Source of the DNA: an uncultured Deferribacteraceae bacterium
Lineage (GTDB): Bacteria; Chrysiogenota; Deferribacteres; Deferribacterales; Mucispirillaceae
Length of the DNA stretch: 11,874 bases
Reading direction: 5' to 3'
Assembly: GCA_947039055.1 (NCBI GenBank)
Contig: CAMQYB010000038.1
Location: 1 to 11,874 of the forward strand
The position numbers were made by a program, and so were the translations under genes. The notes under the pieces are model-generated. The model had not been told where the DNA came from and searched no databases. It worked only from the letters and a program-made list of their open reading frames with translations. This document shows, piece after piece, positions 1 through 5,615 of the stretch. The first letter of the stretch is position 1. Every line of letters starts with the position of its first letter.

Positions 1-806
1 TCAGCAGGTTTTAAGAACGAGCCACGCATATCTGAGGGAGAACCTTTCTGTCCATACGACACAGTTGCAAGATATTCTTCTTGAAGTTTTCTAACGACTT
101 GAGCTTTACTCATTTTAGATGTATCACCAACAGCTGTTAGAATATTATTAACTCTAATCTCCATCGTATTCATTTCATCTGCGTATGTTGAATATTTATC
201 ATATCTCATACCTATACGAATATAAAACTCTTTGATATTTCCGTTAGTGTCTTTAAGATACGAAACAGTCGCATCTCCCGTTGCAGAAGATCTAGCAGAA
301 GTTCTTATATGAAATAACCTAGGTTCATCATCTGTAGCAAACGCTATAATTTTATTGATGTTCTCAGAAGTTTTTATGTTTAATATATTGTTTTTAGCAA
401 GATCAATTTTCACTCTTCCTTCAACTTCATATCCATCATCATCAAGATATATTGTAAGTAGTTTGTCGTAATCACTCATCATAGTTTTTAATATAAGATC
501 GTACGCTTTTTGTTCATTAACTTTTAAGTGTGTTCTTCCGAAATATAGATCGTTGTTAAACGGTTTAAAGATATCACCAGTTCCACCGTCGCCACCAGTT
601 CCACCGTCGCCACCAGTATCACCACCGTCGCCACCAGTATCACCACCGCCAGTATCGCCACCACCAGTATCACCACCACCACCGTTCTCATTAGAGCCAC
701 TATCTTTCTTTGGCACAAAAGATGAGAATTCGCCACAAGCAGTAACCAACCATGCTGTCATTAAAATTATCACAATGTTTAAAATATTTCTCTTTTTTAT
801 AAACAT
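1..806 (-). CDS. Lipoprotein with Gly/Asp-rich linker, transglutaminase-like family, C-terminus outside window
   Basis: The gene is open from an ATG at 804-806 down to the left edge, giving 268 residues; the rest lies outside the window. A GAGGA ribosome binding site precedes the ATG. Residues 1-24 form a lipoprotein signal (MFIKKR, hydrophobic core, lipobox VTAC with Cys24). Residues 42-78 are almost only Gly, Asp and Thr in short repeats. From residue 79 the protein matches its two upstream neighbours closely (IFKPFNNDLYFGR, FYIRI, GDTSKM, RGSFLKPA). The visible part stops just before the point where the middle paralogue has its catalytic Cys, so enzymatic state cannot be judged. It is the third gene of a tandem minus-strand set, 74 bp after the stop of its neighbour, with a possible internal promoter in that gap. 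It is probably tethered to the cell envelope, with the Gly-rich linker acting as a spacer. Substrate unknown. Confidence 0.85.
   Translation of the reverse strand, partial: MFIKKRNILNIVIILMTAWLVTACGEFSSFVPKKDSGSNENGGGGDTGGGDTGGGDTGGDGGDTGGDGGTGGDGGTGDIFKPFNNDLYFGRTHLKVNEQKAYDLILKTMMSDYDKLLTIYLDDDGYEVEGRVKIDLAKNNILNIKTSENINKIIAFATDDEPRLFHIRTSARSSATGDATVSYLKDTNGNIKEFYIRIGMRYDKYSTYADEMNTMEIRVNNILTAVGDTSKMSKAQVVRKLQEEYLATVSYGQKGSPSDMRGSFLKPA
573..683 (-). repeat. Degenerate Gly/Asp/Thr-coding repeat tract in first lipoprotein
   Basis: This segment encodes residues 42-78 of the left-most lipoprotein. The plus strand reads as runs of CACC, GTCGCC and AGTATC triplets. The nearest-perfect part is an 18-bp unit coding GDGGTG, repeated at about 577-612; the rest are GGDTG variants. 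Such in-frame repeats can gain or lose units by slippage without breaking the reading frame. Confidence 0.8.
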
Positions 807-831
807 AAATTCCTCATCATTATTACTACTT

Positions 832-840
832 ATTATAACA
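832..840 (-). promoter_or_regulatory. Possible extended -10 promoter before third lipoprotein gene
   Basis: On the minus strand the bases read TGTTATAAT: a perfect -10 hexamer with the TG of an extended -10, about 25 bp before the ATG at 806. I found no good -35. It would let the last gene of the lipoprotein set be expressed separately from the upstream two. AT-rich DNA gives such matches by chance, so confidence is low. Confidence 0.3.
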
Positions 841-880
841 AACTAATCACAAATAAAACTTTGTTTGTATGCCGTAAAAC

Positions 881-1936
881 TTATTGATACTCACTTGGAT
901 CTAAACTACTTACTGGTGTTGCAGGTATTGAAATTCCATACTTTAAATAACCTGTGATTTTTCCATTTGGTTCTTTTTGAGAACCCGTATGCAAGGTCTT
1001 AAACTCTGTATCTGATTTCAAGAAATTATCTTTATTTGACTCTGGTGAGTTTGCATCTTTATAATCATCCCATGTCGAATCAAAATTGTACCAATTGCCA
1101 TTGATCTGTACTTTATTCCAAGCATGCATACCACCGTTCGCAGTTCCTATAATATACACACTTTTAAATCTTAAACGTTGAAGCATATAGAGCATACTTC
1201 TAGCGTACCCATCGCATAAAACTTTATAGTAACCGTTGCTAGGATCAGCAGGTTTTAAGAACGATCCACGAATATCAGACGGCGAACCTTTCATACCGTA
1301 TGATACCGTTGCAAGATACTCTTCATAAGTTTTTCTCACAATTTGAGCCTCACTCATTTTAGATATATCGCCTACGGCATCTATAACAGCTTTAGCTCTA
1401 ACTTCCATAACTCTCATATCGTCCTGATAGTCATTATAGTTAGCGTACTCTTTATGCATACGGATATAAAATTCTTTAATATTTCCGTTGCTATCTTTAT
1501 TAAATGCAGTCGCATATCCAATAGCATCAGGCATAGGCACACGACTAGCTATATGGAAAAATCTAGGTTCATCGTAATCAATAAAAGATAAGATTTTCAG
1601 AAGCATCTCACTGTTTTTGATATTTTTTATATTATTTTTAACAAGATCAATTTTTACTCTTCCACCAGTATCATCAGCAACCATAAACTCGCTGTAATCA
1701 CCTAGCATAGTTTTTATTGTGAGATCATACACTTTTTTCTCATCAACGTTTAATTTACTTCTTCCGAAATATAGATCTTTATGAAACGGTTTAAAGATAT
1801 CATCACTTATAATAGTATTGTTATCACAATTTGTACCACCTGTTACAAAGTTAGACTCATCAGCACAAGCAGAAAGAACTCCTAAAGATGTTAAAATTAA
1901 AAATATATTTAAAACGTTTCTCTTCTTTATAAACAT
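881..1936 (-). CDS. Transglutaminase-like lipoprotein with intact Cys-His-Asp triad
   Basis: The product has 351 residues. Residues 1-24 are a lipoprotein signal peptide with lipobox LSAC (Cys24). After a short linker (about 25-46, no Gly repeats) comes the region shared with both neighbours (IFKPFHKDLYFGRSKL onward). The C-terminal third has the hallmarks of a transglutaminase/protease-like domain: Cys241 in VLCDGYARSM, His271 in MHAWNKV, and Asp286 in WYNFDSTWDD. The order and surroundings match the bacterial transglut_core type, where the triad supports thiol chemistry on amide bonds (hydrolysis or transfer). Lack of Asp right after Cys24 would fit outer-membrane sorting if the host is Gram-negative. 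It starts 18 bp after the stop of the upstream paralogue, so the two are almost certainly co-transcribed; the ribosome binding site is weak. Substrate is not known; periplasmic or surface protein or peptidoglycan cross-links are guesses. Confidence 0.9.
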   Translation of the reverse strand: MFIKKRNVLNIFLILTSLGVLSACADESNFVTGGTNCDNNTIISDDIFKPFHKDLYFGRSKLNVDEKKVYDLTIKTMLGDYSEFMVADDTGGRVKIDLVKNNIKNIKNSEMLLKILSFIDYDEPRFFHIASRVPMPDAIGYATAFNKDSNGNIKEFYIRMHKEYANYNDYQDDMRVMEVRAKAVIDAVGDISKMSEAQIVRKTYEEYLATVSYGMKGSPSDIRGSFLKPADPSNGYYKVLCDGYARSMLYMLQRLRFKSVYIIGTANGGMHAWNKVQINGNWYNFDSTWDDYKDANSPESNKDNFLKSDTEFKTLHTGSQKEPNGKITGYLKYGISIPATPVSSLDPSEYQ

Positions 1937-1954
1937 AAACTACTCATTTTAATT

Positions 1955-3178
1955 TTATTGATAATCTGCAGGAGTTAAACTATTTGCAGGAGATATAGGC
2001 ATTGAAACTCCATACAATAAATAACCGATAGATTGATCGGTTTCATTTTTATTTACACCGATATATCTCTCTTGATAATCTGCATCAGATTTAAGAAAGA
2101 AGTTTTTATCACCAGATCCACCAGGTCCAGGAGCTCCAGTTGTAGGTATGTCTACTACGAAATCATCATCAGATGCAGGATCCATATTATACCATTTACC
2201 GTCCCCAACATCTACTTTATTCCATGAATGAAGATGTTTTTCTTGCTTACTAGTCTCCTGATTATAAATTTGATACGTACCAGTTATATAAATAGCTTTA
2301 GTATTTAAGCGTTGCAGAAGATATAAGAGCGTATGAGAGTGTCCGTCAACATTAACAACATAATGTCCCTGTGAGTTAGGATTTAGAAAAGCACCTCTAA
2401 TATCAGAACTAGGAACACCACCTGTGAAACCGATAGTAACTTGTTCATGATGTTTTTCATGAATATTTCTAACAATTTGAGGTTTAGTATCAGTAGAGAT
2501 ATCTCCCATAGATTTTAAAATTGTTTGAACTCTAATTTCCATTTTATTCATATCGGTAGAATATTGTTTATAATCACTATATTCATCATCAATACGAACA
2601 TAAAACTCTGTAATATTTCCATCACTATCTTTTAGAAACGCTGGCTTGTTTATTTCCCACTCTAACACATTAGAGATAGATATAGGAGTTGTGTTACTTA
2701 TATGAAATAATCTAGGTTCATCACTTTCAATAAATGACACTATTTTATTAAGTTGTTCTTTATTTTTAATACCTTTTATATTGTTTCCTTTAAGATCAAT
2801 TTTGATACTATTTTCAACTGGATAAGTTGCACCTTGATCGCCAACTAACTTAGTATAATTATCTAACATAGTTTTAAGTGTTAAGTCATACGCTTTTAGT
2901 TCATTTGCGTCTGTCAACTTAGTTCTTCCGAAATATAGATCATTGCTAAACGGTTTGAAAATCTCGCCAATTACAACATCACCACCGTCACCGCCAGTAT
3001 CACCACCGTCACCGCCAGTATCACCGCCGTCGCCACCAGAACCGTCACCGCCACCAGTATCACCACCAGAACCATCACCACTTGGAGGTGTAAATGAACT
3101 ATCAGAACAAGCTGTAAATAACCCAACAACCATTAAAATTAAAAAAATATTTAACATACTTCTCATTTTTATAAACAT
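1955..3178 (-). CDS. Transglutaminase-like lipoprotein lacking catalytic Cys (likely pseudoenzyme)
   Basis: The product has 407 residues and is the first gene of the tandem lipoprotein set. Residues 1-24 are a lipoprotein signal (lipobox FTAC, Cys24). Residues 33-67 are a Gly/Asp/Ser/Thr linker with a 7-residue DTGGDGG repeat. From residue 70 on it matches the next gene along its whole length to the shared C-terminus (SLTPADYQ versus SLDPSEYQ). In the transglutaminase-like domain His317 (HSWNKV) and Asp333 (WYNMDPASDDD) are kept, but the position of the catalytic Cys is Val277 (VVNVDGHSH aligned to KVLCDGYAR). Neighbouring residues also differ (DGY to DGH, STWDD to PASDD), so this is not a single reading error. 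It probably has no thiol catalysis and may bind the same target or regulate the active paralogue. AGGTAGGT about 8 bp before the ATG is a good ribosome binding site. Confidence 0.9.
   Translation of the reverse strand: MFIKMRSMLNIFLILMVVGLFTACSDSSFTPPSGDGSGGDTGGGDGSGGDGGDTGGDGGDTGGDGGDVVIGEIFKPFSNDLYFGRTKLTDANELKAYDLTLKTMLDNYTKLVGDQGATYPVENSIKIDLKGNNIKGIKNKEQLNKIVSFIESDEPRLFHISNTTPISISNVLEWEINKPAFLKDSDGNITEFYVRIDDEYSDYKQYSTDMNKMEIRVQTILKSMGDISTDTKPQIVRNIHEKHHEQVTIGFTGGVPSSDIRGAFLNPNSQGHYVVNVDGHSHTLLYLLQRLNTKAIYITGTYQIYNQETSKQEKHLHSWNKVDVGDGKWYNMDPASDDDFVVDIPTTGAPGPGGSGDKNFFLKSDADYQERYIGVNKNETDQSIGYLLYGVSMPISPANSLTPADYQ
2978..3082 (-). repeat. 21-bp in-frame repeats coding DTGGDGG linker
   Basis: This segment encodes residues 33-67 of the Cys-less lipoprotein. 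A 21-bp unit, coding seven residues DTGGDGG, is repeated twice almost identically with a degenerate third copy and shorter GGD relatives. The unit length differs from the 18-bp unit in the left-most paralogue, so the two linkers have expanded independently. The middle paralogue has no such tract. Confidence 0.8.
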
Positions 3179-3218
3179 ATAATATTACCTACCTATATAC
3201 TACTATTACTATTAAACT

Positions 3219-3224
3219 ATTATA
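3219..3224 (-). promoter_or_regulatory. Possible -10 box of the lipoprotein operon
   Basis: The minus strand has TATAAT here, about 41 bp before the first lipoprotein ATG. No convincing -35 lies 16-18 bp upstream. The gap from 3179 to 3437 holds no gene; this is the best promoter candidate in it, but the DNA is very AT-rich. Confidence 0.3.
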
Positions 3225-3292
3225 ATTAAGACAAAAATAACGATTAAAAGTTCTTAAAACTACATATATTAAGTATATTACATTGTTAAGAT

Positions 3293-3313
3293 TAATCAAT
3301 AGATAATTGATTA
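3293..3313. promoter_or_regulatory. Inverted repeat in lipoprotein upstream region
   Basis: TAATCAAT and ATTGATTA are perfect 8-bp inverted arms around a 5-nt loop. The site is about 115 bp upstream of the lipoprotein operon and about 125 bp downstream of the DUF4145 gene. It has no T-tract on either side, so it is more likely a protein binding site or chance dyad than an intrinsic terminator. Confidence 0.3.
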
Positions 3314-3437
3314 GTTGATGTTACAATTAGATATATTAAGAGCAGGTTATATTGTTAATAGTTGTAGAAAATCTTAGATATTATATAGTAGGGATTACTA
3401 CACTGTTATAATTTATTATTATATTACGCAGAATTCA

Positions 3438-4067
3438 TCACATTTTACTTATAAGATCGTCTTTAAGTTTTTCGTGTTCTGTAATAGTTTTAGTGATGTG
3501 AGTAACGATTTTCAAAACAATGGCAGCGTCTTCACTTAATACAGGGATTGTTGTATCTATTATATTAAATACAGGAGCACCTTGATTTCCGATAATACGA
3601 ATATCAGTTATGAGATTTTTAATATTTTCATCGATTATATTTTCATCGACGAGTGTGTTGACATTTTCTAAGAAGGTATTGCTTCTCATTTGATTATCTC
3701 TCAAAATTTCTCTAATAAGTGTTTCTAAACACATTTTAGCAAGAGTTAAAGCAGCTTGAGGAGATAGCTCAATAATAGAGCAAGCCTCATTAAAGAGTTT
3801 TAATGAGAGTGGATAGTTTTTAAATCGTTCAAGATTTAACTTCTTTTTTTTCTTAATAGGAAAGACTAAGATATCTTTATAAAACAGAACATCTTGTTCG
3901 CAGTTTTTACATTGTGCAAATATTATTTTAGCGTAATCATCTTCACGAAACTGAAAAGATAAGTAATCGCCACCAAACTCAAGCCAGTCCCAGTGACAAA
4001 GAGTAGAACAGTGCGGACATTCAGCACTATCTTTCTCTCTAGTTAAGATGTTTTTATCTTTATCCAT
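3438..4067 (-). CDS. DUF4145-domain protein with N-terminal zinc knuckle
   Basis: The product has 209 residues. The start is well supported: GAGGG lies 7 bp before the ATG. Residues 17-56 hold two CxxC pairs (CPHC at 17-20, CKNC at 53-56), a typical four-Cys zinc knuckle. Residues 87-165 show the DUF4145 pattern: a helix with EACSIIELSPQAALTLAKMCLE, then IRIIGN at 156-161. In this family GN is normally followed by a small stretch ending in His (GNxxAH-like); here it reads GNQGAP, so the His is replaced by Pro165. DUF4145 proteins are soluble, mostly uncharacterised, and often found near restriction or defence genes; from memory they have been linked to the HEPN fold. No restriction gene is visible here. 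The gene follows the YdbC-like gene by 66 bp on the same strand, probably in one transcript. Function unknown. Confidence 0.8.
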   Translation of the reverse strand: MDKDKNILTREKDSAECPHCSTLCHWDWLEFGGDYLSFQFREDDYAKIIFAQCKNCEQDVLFYKDILVFPIKKKKKLNLERFKNYPLSLKLFNEACSIIELSPQAALTLAKMCLETLIREILRDNQMRSNTFLENVNTLVDENIIDENIKNLITDIRIIGNQGAPVFNIIDTTIPVLSEDAAIVLKIVTHITKTITEHEKLKDDLISKM

Positions 4068-4133
4068 AAATACCCTCTATAAAATAATATAAACAATTAA
4101 TATAAACAATATTTTTGAGTAGTAGTTTTCTAT

Positions 4134-4355
4134 CTACAGTTCAAGTTTGTTTAAGATATCTTTTAACGCTATCATCTCTTCTTTAGTAAGTGTTACGCCT
4201 TTACCCATCTTAGTTCCATCAGGAGACCATTCACGAATATCATACTTAGGATCATAATCGTTCCACTTAACAAAGTTAAGTTCTTTATTCCAGCCTTTTG
4301 GAGTTTCTGCTAATAGACCAAGTTTTTCAACGATTTCATATTTAATTTCTGCCAT
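4134..4355 (-). CDS. ydbC: YdbC-family PC4-like single-stranded DNA binding protein
   Basis: The product has 73 residues from the ATG at 4353-4355. An ATG 12 bp further upstream (4365-4367) lies inside the ribosome binding site AAGGATGG, so the second ATG, 8 bp after that site, is the likely start. The sequence AEIKYEIVEKLGLLAE, KGWNKELNFVKWND, PKYDIREWSPDGTKMGKGVTLTKEE is the full-length pattern of bacterial YdbC proteins. These are compact PC4/p15-like folds; the Lactococcus member has been shown structurally to bind single-stranded DNA as a dimer. A role in transcription, repair or replication is expected, but the cellular job is not settled. It is the first gene of a two-gene unit with the DUF4145 gene. 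An extended -10 promoter and a dyad lie just upstream. Confidence 0.85.
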   Translation of the reverse strand: MAEIKYEIVEKLGLLAETPKGWNKELNFVKWNDYDPKYDIREWSPDGTKMGKGVTLTKEEMIALKDILNKLEL

Positions 4356-4393
4356 AATTTTATCCATCCTTATCTGTATTATCTTTAAGTTTA

Positions 4394-4402
4394 ATTATAT
4401 CA
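4394..4402 (-). promoter_or_regulatory. Extended -10 promoter of ydbC-like gene
   Basis: The minus strand reads TGATATAAT: a perfect TATAAT with the extended -10 TG one base ahead. It is about 38 bp before the ATG at 4355. The -35 region is poor (AGCCAA-like), which fits an extended -10 promoter. Confidence 0.5.
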
Positions 4403-4416
4403 CAATAGATAGTGAT
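4399..4416. promoter_or_regulatory. Imperfect dyad overlapping ydbC promoter
   Basis: ATCAC and GTGAT arms with an 8-nt centre form an 18-bp imperfect dyad that overlaps the upstream edge of the -10 box and fills the promoter spacer. A protein bound here would block RNA polymerase. The half-sites are in the opposite orientation to a CRP site, so CRP is not suggested. The divergent TetR-family protein is one possible ligand, with no direct support. Confidence 0.3.
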
Positions 4417-4668
4417 TTGGCTATTTTTTATTGTCCATATCTTTTTATAAATAAAAAACTACTATCAAATAAGCAATTATCGTAATATAATGTTATTATT
4501 GAAAGAATATTGTAGTTTAGAGGGTACTTTATTTCTGTCATTATTAAAGGTATATGTAATTTGATTTTAAGTATTAGAACGAACTTAACGTGAAATTATG
4601 TATTTTCATTTGTATTATTAGAGACATGTTTTCTTAATTATTACGGTAAATCATGATTGTTCCTTATT
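4417..4668. other. Divergent intergenic region, no gene seen
   Basis: This AT-rich gap between the ydbC-like gene and the TetR-family gene has no credible open reading frame. A TATAAT at 4486-4491 on the plus strand is a possible -10 for the regulator gene but has no good -35 and would give a leader of about 170 nt. AAACTAC (4456-4462) and GTAGTTT (4512-4518) form a widely spaced inverted pair that may be chance. No RNA gene was recognised. Confidence 0.5.
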
Positions 4669-5316
4669 ATGGATATTTTATATAAAATAGGAGAAAGATT
4701 AAGAGTGTTTAAAAAAAGAGATAAGGTTAAAAGTAAAGAGCTAATAATAGAGGCAGCGATCGTTGTTTTTGCAAAATATGGTTATGAAAGATCCACTTAC
4801 AAAAACATATCACAAGAAGCTGGCTTAAATGAATCGCTTATTACTAGGTATTTTGGTAGTAAGAAAGGGTTGTTGGTAGCAGCGATGGATTCTATAAGGC
4901 ATGATTTCTATAATGTTTTAGATAAGGCTGAACATAAAAACTCTTTATTAGAAGAAGTTCATCATGCAGGACGCATATTAGCAGAAATGTATGAAAAAAA
5001 TGTGAATAATTTTTTAACTTTTTTTATGCTGATACCTAATGAGAAAGATGAAAATAAAGATTTCTTCTTAATTTCTAAAGACAGGGTAGATTTTGTTTTT
5101 AGACTTAATGACAGTCGGTTTAAGCAGTTTCAAGATAACGGAGAAATACCAGCAAGTATGGATCTTGAGCAGTTATATAAACGCTTAGTATTGCTTATTC
5201 ATTCAACATTATACTTTGCATTTATAGTGTTAAAACTTCCTATGAGTGAAGCAGAAGAGTTGTTGCATTATCATATAGATATTTTTATCAAAGGTTTAAA
5301 CTGTACAGAAAAGTAG
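4669..5316 (+). CDS. TetR/AcrR-family transcriptional regulator
   Basis: The product has 215 residues from the ATG at 4669. The N-terminal DNA-binding domain spans about residues 22-69: KELIIEAAIVVFAKYGYERST, then the helix-turn-helix with ISQEAGLNESLITRYFGSKKGLL, the classic TetR pattern. The rest is a helical ligand-binding and dimer domain too diverged to predict the ligand. The start is uncertain: the ATG has no clear ribosome binding site, a TTG lies 12 bp upstream, and a GTG at 4705 is preceded by AGGAG at 11 bp, which would remove 12 residues and still leave the whole DNA-binding domain. It sits divergent from ydbC and upstream of the antiporter, but the antiporter has its own promoter, so the target is not evident. 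Autoregulation is common in the family. Confidence 0.85.
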   Translation: MDILYKIGERLRVFKKRDKVKSKELIIEAAIVVFAKYGYERSTYKNISQEAGLNESLITRYFGSKKGLLVAAMDSIRHDFYNVLDKAEHKNSLLEEVHHAGRILAEMYEKNVNNFLTFFMLIPNEKDENKDFFLISKDRVDFVFRLNDSRFKQFQDNGEIPASMDLEQLYKRLVLLIHSTLYFAFIVLKLPMSEAEELLHYHIDIFIKGLNCTEK

Positions 5317-5339
5317 TTTAATATTGATTAACTATTTTC

Positions 5340-5362
5340 ATAGCCAACATCAGGTTGTCTAT
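5340..5362 (+). terminator. Weak hairpin after TetR-family gene
   Basis: ATAG-C-CAAC, a 5-nt loop and GTTG-T-CTAT make a stem with one internal mismatch, 23 nt after the stop codon. It is not followed by a clean T-tract, so it is at most a weak or factor-dependent terminator. Confidence 0.25.
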
Positions 5363-5449
5363 AGTAAAATAATATTTTATTTAATGAATTGGGTTTAACT
5401 ATTTAAAGATATAAATTTTTATTATATTAAGTTTAATTTCGATATTTTC

Positions 5450-5476
5450 AAAGGTTTCTTTGACCTTTAATTCTTT
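5450..5476 (+). terminator. Possible intrinsic terminator upstream of antiporter
   Basis: AAAGGT and ACCTTT are perfect 6-bp arms around a 7-nt loop, followed on the plus strand by a T-rich stretch (AATTCTTTT). It lies 134 nt after the regulator stop codon and about 80 bp before the antiporter promoter, so it could stop read-through from the regulator. The stem is short. Confidence 0.3.
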
Positions 5477-5549
5477 TATTATCAGTAATTTTACAACAAA
5501 ATTCTAAAGTATATCTATAAGTCATAACATACTTGTTTATGTCGGACTA

Positions 5550-5578
5550 TTGACATTTCTTTTCAACTAGACTATTTT
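5550..5578 (+). promoter_or_regulatory. Sigma70-type promoter of the antiporter gene
   Basis: A perfect -35 TTGACA at 5550-5555, an exact 17-bp spacer, and a -10 TATTTT at 5573-5578. Transcription would start near 5585, giving a leader of about 30 nt before the ATG at 5616. A GGAG ribosome binding site ends 7 bp before that ATG. The rest of the gap 5317-5549 holds no gene. Confidence 0.65.
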
Positions 5579-5615
5579 TTAATACTGATATTAATCATTT
5601 GATTGGAGTATATAT

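Noticed and set aside
524..736. Short minus-strand frame rich in Val, Ala and Thr that could look like a membrane peptide
   Set aside because: It lies in another frame over the Gly-rich linker repeats of the real lipoprotein gene, which has signal peptide, ribosome binding site and paralogues.
553..846. Plus-strand open frame for a Pro/Ser/Val-rich protein
   Set aside because: It is the antisense of the Gly/Asp-coding linker of the left-most lipoprotein; no ribosome binding site, and the same artefact occurs at 2943-3182 opposite the other linker.
3386..3402. TAGTA/TACTA short dyad downstream of the DUF4145 gene as terminator
   Set aside because: Only 5-bp arms and no T-tract in AT-rich DNA; not distinguishable from chance.
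4657..4668. TTG start of the TetR-family gene four codons earlier
   Set aside because: No ribosome binding site supports it and the ATG at 4669 follows at once; a GTG at 4705 is a more serious alternative and is noted in the gene entry.
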